Origin: Nocardioides rubriscoriae
GTDB taxonomy: Bacteria > Actinomycetota > Actinomycetes > Propionibacteriales > Nocardioidaceae
Length of the DNA stretch: 64,000 nucleotides
Assembly: GCF_008087085.1 (NCBI RefSeq)
Contig: NZ_VIYJ01000009.1
Coordinates: forward strand, 124,001 to 188,000
Reading direction: 5' to 3'
Under the pieces are notes generated by a model, which saw only the letters and a program-made list of their open reading frames with translations, was not told the DNA's origin and did not search any database. The number at the start of each line of letters is the position of its first letter. The first letter of the stretch is position 1. The translations under genes and the position numbers were made by a program. Shown here in pieces: positions 8,689-15,902 of the stretch.

Positions 8689-8971
8689 CCCCGGCGTCGC
8701 GCAGGATCCGGCGGGCCTGCACCAGCGTGTAGACCCAGATCCCGACCACTGTCACCACGCCCGCGTCGTCGACCAGGCCCAGCGGGCCCAGCACGACCTC
8801 GGGCAGCACGTCGACCGGGCTGGCGAGGTAGACCAGCGCCCCGACCATCGCGGCGAGCCCGCGCGGCGGCACCCGGTAGCGCCACATGACGTAGACGATC
8901 ACCGCGACACCCAGCAGGAACAGCACGCCGAGCACCACAAGGACGAGGGTGAGCAGGTCGGAGACGTCCAC
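8645..8971 (-). CDS. DUF1232 (YkvA-like) small membrane protein
   Basis: A 108-residue protein. A hydrophobic helix (about residues 6-30) precedes the DUF1232 core LVYLASPVDVLPEVVLGPLGLVDDAGVV, with a second hydrophobic helix. The function of the family is unknown. It starts at GTG 8971. The 44-base antisense overlap with the LuxR regulator could let the two transcripts interfere. Confidence 0.85.
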   Translation of the reverse strand: MDVSDLLTLVLVVLGVLFLLGVAVIVYVMWRYRVPPRGLAAMVGALVYLASPVDVLPEVVLGPLGLVDDAGVVTVVGIWVYTLVQARRILRDAGVRPARAPRSAPPAS

Positions 8972-9013
8972 CGCCCCACCCTCGCACGACGGGTGGCCAT
9001 CGCCGCACGGCCG

Positions 9014-10486
9014 TCAGGTGACGGCGGCCCCGACGGTCGCCCGCGCCAGGAGGAACGTGCGCGCGGTGCCGTGCCCGGACAGCACGTAGCCGTCGGGCGG
9101 GATCGCCATGTTGCCGACGCCGTTCTGGACGGCGACGACGACACCGCCCACCACCGCCGCCTCGAAGCCGTACTCGTTGGTGCCGGTCGTCGCTGCGGAG
9201 GCCGGGGTGTAGACGACCAGGTAGTTGGTCCGCCGGGCGACGTCGACGCCGCTGACCGCGAGGGTCTGCCCGCCGATCGTCACCTGGGTGGTCGGGTACG
9301 TGCCCGCCGGCGGAGGCGGCGGAGGCGGCGGAGGCGGCGGGGGCGGCGGGTCGCCCGCGCCGAGGAAGGTCACCGCCGCGCCGACGGGTGCGTGGCTCTT
9401 GAGCCAGGTGGCTGCGTCGCCGTGGCCGGAGAGGACCACACCGCCCTTCGGGATGGCCATGTTGCCGACCCCGCTCTGGACCGCCGTCACCTTCCCCGAG
9501 ACGACCGAGACCTCGGTGCCGTACGGGTTGGTGCCGGTCGAGGCGCCCTTGACCGGCGTGTACATCACCAGGTAGCCGGAGGCCCGGTAGGCGTTGGTGC
9601 CGTCGAGGACGTGGCTCTGGCTGCCGATGACGACGGTGGTGCTGTCGGGCACCGGGTCGGTGCCGCCGGGCGGGGCTTGCACCGCGCCCCCGACGACCTG
9701 GTCGACGTTCCTGACCGTGGTGGTGGCCGGGCGGGCCTGCAGCGAGTCGAGGAAGGCGGTGAAGGTCGCCAGCGGGATCGAGTTGCCGCCGCACGCGTCG
9801 CAGACGTGGTGGAACACCAGCGGGACCCAGCCACCGCGGTCGTTCTCGGCCTGGGTCACCATCCCCCGCAGGTCGGCCAGGGTGAAGGTCGAGCGGATCG
9901 TCGCCGGCGTCCGGATCTCGTAGGGGTTCAGCGGGGCGATCGACTCGGCGGTCGCGCAACGCAGGCAGCTGGTCGGCGACCGGAGGTCGCTGGTGATGCG
10001 CGCCGAGTTGTAGCCGCAGTCGCGCACCGCCTGCTGCGTGGTGAGGTCCTCGGCCCCGAACGGGTAGGCGAACGAGGTGACCCGGTACCCGAGGTTGACC
10101 AGGTTGGTCCGGTCCGCGCAGATGTTGGCCTTCGCAGCCTCGGGCGTGAGGGTGGTGAGGTCCTCGTGGGTCAGGGTGTGCCCACCGATCTCGAACCCGC
10201 TGGTCGCGTAGGCCTGGAGCTGGGCGCGGCTCAGGTACGCGGCGCTGAAGCCGACCCGTTGGCTGTTGACGTAGAGGGTCGCCGGGAGGCGGCGGGCCTG
10301 CATCTGGTCGAGCGCCGGGATCGTGTCGGCGTAGGTGTCGTCGAAGGTGATCGACACGACGGTCGGTGCGAGCGTCGCCTCGGTGCTCGCACCGCGAAGC
10401 CCGACGGCCGGCGGCAGCGGGACCGGCACCGCGAGCAGTCCCAGCAGGCAGGCCGCCACGAAGGTCACACCCCGTCGTCTCGTCAT
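9014..10486 (-). CDS. Secreted polysaccharide deacetylase with two C-terminal repeat modules
   Basis: A 490-residue exported protein. A signal peptide (residues 1-30) is followed by a NodB-type deacetylase domain with SITFDDTYAD (Asp49, Asp50) and GGHTLTHEDL (His103, His107), so the metal-binding residues are intact. Two copies of an 85-90 residue module follow (about 285-372 and 399-490), joined by a run of 14 prolines. The modules share VGNMAIP and VLSGHG and recur in two other exported proteins of the window. The likely substrate is an N-acetylated glycan of the envelope. The start is ATG 10486, before the signal peptide. It is a clear paralogue of the degenerate protein at 36567-37595. 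Confidence 0.85.
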   Translation of the reverse strand: MTRRRGVTFVAACLLGLLAVPVPLPPAVGLRGASTEATLAPTVVSITFDDTYADTIPALDQMQARRLPATLYVNSQRVGFSAAYLSRAQLQAYATSGFEIGGHTLTHEDLTTLTPEAAKANICADRTNLVNLGYRVTSFAYPFGAEDLTTQQAVRDCGYNSARITSDLRSPTSCLRCATAESIAPLNPYEIRTPATIRSTFTLADLRGMVTQAENDRGGWVPLVFHHVCDACGGNSIPLATFTAFLDSLQARPATTTVRNVDQVVGGAVQAPPGGTDPVPDSTTVVIGSQSHVLDGTNAYRASGYLVMYTPVKGASTGTNPYGTEVSVVSGKVTAVQSGVGNMAIPKGGVVLSGHGDAATWLKSHAPVGAAVTFLGAGDPPPPPPPPPPPPPPAGTYPTTQVTIGGQTLAVSGVDVARRTNYLVVYTPASAATTGTNEYGFEAAVVGGVVVAVQNGVGNMAIPPDGYVLSGHGTARTFLLARATVGAAVT

Positions 10487-10586
10487 GGGCCCACTATGAG
10501 GACGACGACGCCAGGACGCACCACGCGTTCGGCGTACTGGGCCTACGTCATCGGTGCGGCTCCCACCCGCCGGGCACGATCGAGGG

Positions 10587-10955
10587 GTGAGCCCCGACGA
10601 GATCCCCCCGGACGCCTTCGACGACCTGGTCCGCGACGCGCTCGACCGGCTGCCCGACGAGGCCGCGACCCTGGTCGCCGGCATGGCGGTCGTCGTCCGC
10701 GAGGAGCCCGACCCGGACGAGGCCGCGCCCGGCACCCTGCTCCTCGGCAGCTTCCGCGGCATCCCGCACACGAGGACGGGCAGCCGCGTGCCCGGCAGCC
10801 TGCCCGACCTCATCACCTTGTTCCGGGTCCCGATCCTCAGCGTCTGCGCCACCCGCGACGAGGTCGCGCCGCGAGTGCTGAAGGTGCTGGGCCACGAGGT
10901 CGGGCACGCCCTGGGGATCGGCGAGGCCGACCTGCGCTCCCGCGGCTGGTTCTGA
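10587..10955 (+). CDS. Small zincin-type metallopeptidase family protein
   Basis: A 122-residue protein of the COG3824-type minimal metallopeptidase family. HEVGHALGIGEADLR carries the HExxH zinc motif near the C-terminus; the preceding strand reads LITLFRVPIL. Function is unknown. The start at GTG 10587 gives the usual length. A CACGAT hexamer ending six bases upstream may make the mRNA leaderless; GTG 10554 is an alternative. Confidence 0.85.
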   Translation: MSPDEIPPDAFDDLVRDALDRLPDEAATLVAGMAVVVREEPDPDEAAPGTLLLGSFRGIPHTRTGSRVPGSLPDLITLFRVPILSVCATRDEVAPRVLKVLGHEVGHALGIGEADLRSRGWF

Positions 10956-10979
10956 CGCTACGCCGGGGGCGGGGCCGGC

Positions 10980-11918
10980 TCAGTAGCGGTGGAACCAGGC
11001 GGTCAGGTCGGCCGAGACACCGGGACACGTGAGGTTCATGTCACGGTCGTCCTGCACCCACTGGGCCAGCACGGCCTCCCCGCCCTGGATCACCCAGTCG
11101 TCGCCGCACCGCGAGAGCGCCTCGGCCGACGACGTCTGACCGGCCGCCCGCCACTCCGGCACCCCGAGCTCGAGGTCGCCGACGACGCCGTCCCACAGCA
11201 GCGGGGTCGAGTAGACGCCGATCCGGTAGCCGGCGTCCTCGTAGCCGCGGGCGATCCCGGCGACCACGGCAGCGTTGGCCGTCAGGTCGCTGCTCCACGC
11301 GAAGTCGGGCACCGGCTCGACGTCGATCCACACCACCGGCGTCTGCAGCCCCGCAGCCCGCATCGAGCGCACGTTGAACAACGCCTGCTGGTAGCCGGTG
11401 TTGGCCAGCGCCCCCGCGTCGGTCGCGCCGTCGTAGGGCCCCTCCTGGCCGTGGCGGGTCAGCTGCGCGGCCTCGGGGTAGGACGCGACGGCGTAGGCCG
11501 CGACGAGCTGGCCGCGCCGGCGCACCTCGGCGACCTGGTCGGCCAGGCACGGGTTGGGGTGGAAGCCCGGACCGTTGGTCAGCCCGACGATCACGTAGCG
11601 CGCCTCGGGCACGGGCGGCGGCTGGCCGCTCGACCGCTTCTCGGGGATGCCCAGGCCCGGCGGGCACTGCGGCCAGCTGAGGTCGGCGCCGAGGACCGGC
11701 CCCTGGTCGACCTCGACCTCCTCGACCAGGTCGGCCAGGGGGTCGCGGGTCGGTGTGGGTGGCGGCGGAGCGGCCTCGGTCGGCTCGGGCGTGCTCACCA
11801 CGGTGGGCGCGGCCGACGTGGTCGTGGGGTCCGGGGCCGCAGCGGGCTCGGCCGGCGAGCACGCCGTGACGACGCACGGGACGAGGCAGAGCACCGACGC
11901 CGCGACCCACCACCTCAT
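10980..11918 (-). CDS. Lipoprotein with Rv2525c-like DUF1906/GH25-like domain
   Basis: A 312-residue lipoprotein. The signal peptide ends in a lipobox (VVTAC, Cys20), then a Pro/Thr-rich linker. The domain starts with LGADLSWPQCP and continues with YVIVGLTNGPGFHPNPCL, AYAVASYPE and VVWIDVEPVPDFAW, a TIM-barrel pattern with acidic residues as in GH25-like/DUF1906 proteins. It probably binds or cleaves a cell-wall glycan. It begins nine bases after the gabD stop on the same strand, so it may be co-transcribed. Confidence 0.78.
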   Translation of the reverse strand: MRWWVAASVLCLVPCVVTACSPAEPAAAPDPTTTSAAPTVVSTPEPTEAAPPPPTPTRDPLADLVEEVEVDQGPVLGADLSWPQCPPGLGIPEKRSSGQPPPVPEARYVIVGLTNGPGFHPNPCLADQVAEVRRRGQLVAAYAVASYPEAAQLTRHGQEGPYDGATDAGALANTGYQQALFNVRSMRAAGLQTPVVWIDVEPVPDFAWSSDLTANAAVVAGIARGYEDAGYRIGVYSTPLLWDGVVGDLELGVPEWRAAGQTSSAEALSRCGDDWVIQGGEAVLAQWVQDDRDMNLTCPGVSADLTAWFHRY

Positions 11919-11927
11919 GGCGACAGG

Positions 11928-13397
11928 CTACGGAGCCGGGAGCGCGACGTACGTCGTCTCGAGGTACTCCTCGATCCCCTCGAAGCCGCCCTCGCGCCCG
12001 AACCCGCTGGCCTTCATGCCGCCGAACGGCGCCGCCGGGTTGGAGACCAGGCCTGTGTTGACCCCGACCATCCCGAAGTCGAGGGCCTCGGCGACCTTGA
12101 GCGTGCGAGCCAGGTCGCGGGTGTAGACGTAGGAGGCCAGGCCGTACTCGGTGTCGTTGGCCGCCGCGATCGCCTGCTCGTCGGTGGTGAACGTCGTGAT
12201 CGGCGCGACCGGCCCGAAGATCTCCTGGGTGTTGATCGCCGACTCCGCGGGTACGTCGACCAGCACCGTCGGGTTGTAGAAGTAGCCGGGCCCGTCGGGG
12301 GCGTCGCCGCCCACCAGCAGCCGGGCCCCGTCGTGCACCGCGTCGGTCACCAGCTGCGAGACCGACTCGACGGCCCGCTCGTCGATCAGCGGACCCACGT
12401 CGACCCCGTCGTCCTGGCCACGCCCGACCTTCAGCGCCCCCATCCGCGCCGCGAGCCTGCGCCCGAACTCCTCGGCGACGTCGGCGTGCACCAGGAACCG
12501 GTTGGCCGAGGTGCAGGCCTCGCCCATGTTGCGCATCTTGGCGACCATCGCCCCGTCGACGGCCGCGTCGAGGTCGGCGTCGGCGAACACCAGGAACGGC
12601 GCGTTGCCACCGAGCTCCATGCTAACCCGCTGCAGCTGGTCGGCGCTCTGGCGCACCAGCACCCGCCCGGCCGCCGTCGACCCGGTGAAGCTGACCTTGC
12701 GCAGCCGGTCGTCGGCCTGGAGGGTCTGGCTGAGCTCCTTGTCGCGCGTCGTGGTCACGACGTTGAGCACGCCTGGCGGCAGGCCGGCCTCCTCGAGCAG
12801 CACCGCCAGCAGCAGCATCGTCAGCGGCGTGCTCGCCGCGGGCTTGACCACCATCGTGCAGCCGGCGGCGATCGCGGGCCCGATCTTGCGGGTGCCCATC
12901 GCGAGCGGGAAGTTCCACGGGGTGATGAACAGGCACGGCCCGACCGGCTTCTTGATCGTCAGCAGCCGCGAGCCGCCGGCCGGGGCCTGCATCCACCGCC
13001 CGTGGACGCGGACCGCCTCCTCGGCGTACCAGCGGAAGAACTCCGAGCCGTAGGCCACCTCGCCCCTCGCCTCGGCCACCGGCTTGCCCATCTCGAGGCT
13101 CATCAGCAGCGCGACGTCGTCGGCGCGGTCGTGCAGCAGCTGCCACGCCCGGCGTAGGATCTCGCCCCGCTCGCGAGGCGCCGTCGCCGCCCAGTCGGCC
13201 TGCGCCGCCACCGCCGCGTCGAGCGCCTCCACCGCCTCGCCCGCCGACGCGTCGGCCACGGTCGCGAGCACCGACCCGTCAGCCGGGTCGACGACGTCGA
13301 AGCGCCGACCGTCGTCGGCCTCACGCCAACGACCCGCGATCAGCAGGTCACGGTGCGCGGGGGACAGCAGGGAATGGAGACGGTCTGGTCCGGTCAT
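11928..13397 (-). CDS. gabD: NAD(P)-dependent succinate-semialdehyde dehydrogenase
   Basis: A 489-residue aldehyde dehydrogenase that probably oxidises succinic semialdehyde to succinate. It has FITPWNFPLAMGTRKIGPA, FTGSTAAGR, the catalytic glutamate in MELGGNAP and the catalytic cysteine in GEACTSANRF, then QEIFGPVAPI and GGMKASGFGREGG. Length and motifs fit the SSADH group, although related semialdehydes are possible. The start is ATG 13397. No GABA transaminase is nearby. Confidence 0.88.
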   Translation of the reverse strand: MTGPDRLHSLLSPAHRDLLIAGRWREADDGRRFDVVDPADGSVLATVADASAGEAVEALDAAVAAQADWAATAPRERGEILRRAWQLLHDRADDVALLMSLEMGKPVAEARGEVAYGSEFFRWYAEEAVRVHGRWMQAPAGGSRLLTIKKPVGPCLFITPWNFPLAMGTRKIGPAIAAGCTMVVKPAASTPLTMLLLAVLLEEAGLPPGVLNVVTTTRDKELSQTLQADDRLRKVSFTGSTAAGRVLVRQSADQLQRVSMELGGNAPFLVFADADLDAAVDGAMVAKMRNMGEACTSANRFLVHADVAEEFGRRLAARMGALKVGRGQDDGVDVGPLIDERAVESVSQLVTDAVHDGARLLVGGDAPDGPGYFYNPTVLVDVPAESAINTQEIFGPVAPITTFTTDEQAIAAANDTEYGLASYVYTRDLARTLKVAEALDFGMVGVNTGLVSNPAAPFGGMKASGFGREGGFEGIEEYLETTYVALPAP

Positions 13398-13471
13398 GCC
13401 CTCCAGCCAAGCACCCGAGGAGTTTGGGTCAAGAGCGGGACACACCCTTGCCCGCTGTCGTATCGTTGCGG

Positions 13472-13550
13472 TGTCGTCCTTCGGAGGGAGCACCAAGAAA
13501 GACGACAGAGCCCCTCGCCGACCCCATGCGGCGGGGGGTTCGCTCCTTTT
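13472..13550 (+). ncRNA. Candidate small RNA with intrinsic terminator
   Basis: TATCGT (13461-13466) is a good -10, with TTGCCC (13449-13454) upstream at a short spacing. The predicted RNA begins near 13472 with GTCGTC pairing to GACGAC (13473-13478 with 13501-13506), enclosing a CCTTCGGAGG hairpin. It ends in a 13-pair stem (13508-13520 with 13529-13541, including G-U pairs) followed by GCTCC and TTTT (13547-13550). No gene follows on this strand, so it looks like a free-standing RNA. No known family is recognised. Confidence 0.42.
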
Positions 13551-13650
13551 CTGGGTCGTCTCCGGTTCCGTGCGCCCTGTGGTCGGCTCCTGCTGTGGCC
13601 CGGGCGCCTCCTTGCTGGTCGGGTTGGTCACGTCGCCACCTCACGGGTGT

Positions 13651-13680
13651 TCACGGTGGTCGAGGGGGCCGCCCGCGGCC
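13651..13680. repeat. REP-like repeat fragment 1
   Basis: Contains CACGGTGGTCGAGG followed by GCCGCCCGCGGCC, the same two blocks found at 22992-23030; the first block also occurs at 59328. Confidence 0.6.
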
Positions 13681-13810
13681 GTCACGACACCACGCGACCG
13701 CAGCCGCCCTTGATGACCTGACCCTGCGGTCGAGAGGGTCTGGTGACGGTTGCCAGGGCAACCTCCTGGACCACCGTGGGGTGACGGTCGGCAGGGCGAC
13801 CTCGACGACA

Positions 13811-13843
13811 GCGGGGCCCGGCAGCGTCGCTGCCGGGCCCCGC
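13811..13843. terminator. 15-bp stem hairpin after the M4 protease gene
   Basis: Perfect 15-base arms (13811-13825 and 13829-13843, starting GCGGGGCCCGG) with a 3-base loop, 16 bases beyond the protease stop codon. No T-run is present on the relevant strand, as is common for GC-rich actinobacterial terminators. Confidence 0.75.
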
Positions 13844-13859
13844 GTGGTTCAGCGGTCGG

Positions 13860-15749
13860 TCAGGGGGTGTCGTACTTGACCGTGTAGGAGCCCGAGCCGG
13901 CGTAGGCGTAGACCTCGATCCGGTAGGTGCCGGAGCCCGCGGTGTAGGCGATCTTCTCCGTCGACGAGGCGCTCTCGCTGGCTGCGACGTCGACCCACGA
14001 GGAGCCGTTGTACTTCTGCAGGTAGAGGTCGAAGTCGGTGCCGCTGGCGCCGGTCAGGCAGGCGTTGATGACGCCGCCTGCGGTGCTGAAGCCCGAGGTG
14101 GAGGGCTTCCACGTCGACGTCCCGCTGCTCAGGGTGCCGGTGGAGGTGAACTCCGTGCACGTGCCCGTGGTGGGCGGGGTGGTCGTGCCGCACGTCGGCT
14201 CACCGGTCTGGGCCGGGACGCTGATCGCGCTCCACGCGTCACGCACCCGGTTGAACGTCGTGCAGTCGGTGGTGCCGAAGAGGTTCTTGGCGGCGGTGAG
14301 GGTGGCGACCCGGGCCTTGGCGTGGGTCCACGACGACGTCTTGAGCAGCAGCCCGTTGTAGAACACCTTGCCGGCGTTCTGGATGCCGATGCCGGTCAGC
14401 GTCGAGCCGTTGCAGCTCGTGGAGCCGCTGGTGCCGTTGGCCAGCAGGTAGAACCAGTGGTTGAGCGGACCGGCCGCCGAGTGGACCTCGGTGGTCGAGA
14501 TCGCCGACGAGTAGCAGTTGGGGTCGCCCAGGGCGCTGGGGTTGGCCATGTTGCGGATCGGGCCCTGCCCGACGAGGTTGGCCTCCTCGCCGACCAGGTA
14601 GTCACCCGGGTCGTTGGGGTTGCCTGCGTAGAACTCCGTCAGCGCGCCGAAGATGTCACCGGTCGCCTCGTTGAGGCCGCCGGTCTCGTTGCCGCCGGTG
14701 GAGCCACCGGGCGTGGTCTCGAAGATCCCGTGGCCGTTCTCGTGGGCGACGATGTCGATCGCGGCGAGCTGGCGGGCGTTGTCCTGGCTGTGACCGAAGT
14801 TGGTCTTCGTGCCGTCGAAGTAGGCGTTGACGTCGGCGAGCCCGACCTGCGAGGGGTAGTTGGTGCCGTTGCCCTTAACGCCGTTGCGGCCCAGCCAGGC
14901 CGACAGCATGTCGACCTCCTTGCCGACCGAGTAGAGGACGTCGACGCACGCGGTCTCGAGGCTGGTGCCCGAGCCGTTGCCCCAGACGTTGTCGGTGCCG
15001 GTGTAGGCCGCGCCGTTCTGGCCACCGCACTTGACCCCGGAGCGGGTCGGGTCGGTCATCGAGTACGACGTGCCGGAGCCGGAGGTGCCGATCGTGACGC
15101 CCGGGTAGTAGTAGCCGTTGCCGGTGCCCTCGTGCACGCCCTCGGAGGCCAGCAGCACCGCGCCGGTGCGGGCGTCGCTGTAGACGGTCTTGATCGACGG
15201 GGAGCCCGCGTCGGTGCCCTTCACGGTGGTGAGCCAGGCGAGCCGGGGCGTGCCGACGGCATAGACCGTGAGCGTCGGCCTCGAGACCGAGCGCACCGCG
15301 TCGACCTGGCGTCGCGCGGTCGCCCGCGCCTGGGCCCGGGTACGGGTCGGGGTGGTCGAGCGGACCGAGAGCGGCCGCCCGGGGGTGCCGGTCGCGCCGG
15401 TGGCGCGGCCGGCGGCGTCGACCGCGACGACGACGTCGGCGCCGTAGACCGGGAGGCCCTGCACGCTGCGCTGGTAGGAGACGTAGTAGGTGCCCTTGGT
15501 GCCCGCGTGGGCCGTGGCCCGGCCCGGCGACGCGCTCTGGCGACCGGCCGGCGAGTGGTTGCGGACGTACGCCGCGGCCGCGTCGACCGCGCGGTCGCGG
15601 GCGCCGGGAGCGGCCTTGTGGGTCGCGGCGGCGGGGGCGCGCTCGCCGGACGCCGACGCGGACGAGGTCGGGGCACCGAGCGCGAGCGAGCCGGCGAGTG
15701 CCGTCGCCAGCGCCGCCACTGCCAAGCGGGGCAGCGTCGTGGATCTCAT
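13860..15749 (-). CDS. Secreted M4-family (thermolysin-type) metalloprotease
   Basis: A 629-residue preproenzyme. A signal peptide (about 1-33) is followed by an FTP/PepSY-like propeptide, then the catalytic domain. The zinc motif is VAHENGHGIFE (HExxH) with the third ligand in GLNEATGDIFGAL, and the C-terminal subdomain has EVHSAAGPLNHWFYLL, whose histidine is the usual transition-state residue. A Thr/Pro linker leads to a PPC-like domain (about 525-629). It is an extracellular protease activated by propeptide cleavage. The start is ATG 15749; the hairpin at 13811 probably ends the transcript. Confidence 0.92.
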   Translation of the reverse strand: MRSTTLPRLAVAALATALAGSLALGAPTSSASASGERAPAAATHKAAPGARDRAVDAAAAYVRNHSPAGRQSASPGRATAHAGTKGTYYVSYQRSVQGLPVYGADVVVAVDAAGRATGATGTPGRPLSVRSTTPTRTRAQARATARRQVDAVRSVSRPTLTVYAVGTPRLAWLTTVKGTDAGSPSIKTVYSDARTGAVLLASEGVHEGTGNGYYYPGVTIGTSGSGTSYSMTDPTRSGVKCGGQNGAAYTGTDNVWGNGSGTSLETACVDVLYSVGKEVDMLSAWLGRNGVKGNGTNYPSQVGLADVNAYFDGTKTNFGHSQDNARQLAAIDIVAHENGHGIFETTPGGSTGGNETGGLNEATGDIFGALTEFYAGNPNDPGDYLVGEEANLVGQGPIRNMANPSALGDPNCYSSAISTTEVHSAAGPLNHWFYLLANGTSGSTSCNGSTLTGIGIQNAGKVFYNGLLLKTSSWTHAKARVATLTAAKNLFGTTDCTTFNRVRDAWSAISVPAQTGEPTCGTTTPPTTGTCTEFTSTGTLSSGTSTWKPSTSGFSTAGGVINACLTGASGTDFDLYLQKYNGSSWVDVAASESASSTEKIAYTAGSGTYRIEVYAYAGSGSYTVKYDTP

Positions 15750-15902
15750 GGGGTCTCCTGGGGTGTGAAGGGGGGTGCGCCCGTCGTCGTCGGCCAGGGG
15801 TGTGGCTCCCGCGACGGGGCGCGTCCCGAAACGTAGGGAGAGCCGGGTGGGGTCGATAAGGGGGGAAACCCTTGCGCGGGGCTCCTGGTGGGCTACCGGG
15901 CG

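Larger units (their letters stand above)
13398..13859. other. Intergenic region with candidate small RNA, REP-like repeat and hairpin
   Basis: No protein gene is supported in these 462 bases. They hold the gabD promoter side, a probable small RNA with its own promoter and terminator (13472-13550), a REP-like repeat (13651-13680), an unexplained stretch with two GGTGACGGT...GGCAGGG-like segments (about 13741-13800), and a strong hairpin (13811-13843) beyond the M4 protease stop. Confidence 0.7.

Noticed and set aside
9307..9350. GGC/GGA triplet run resembling a simple-sequence or regulatory element
   Set aside because: Explained as the coding sequence of a proline-rich linker in the deacetylase.
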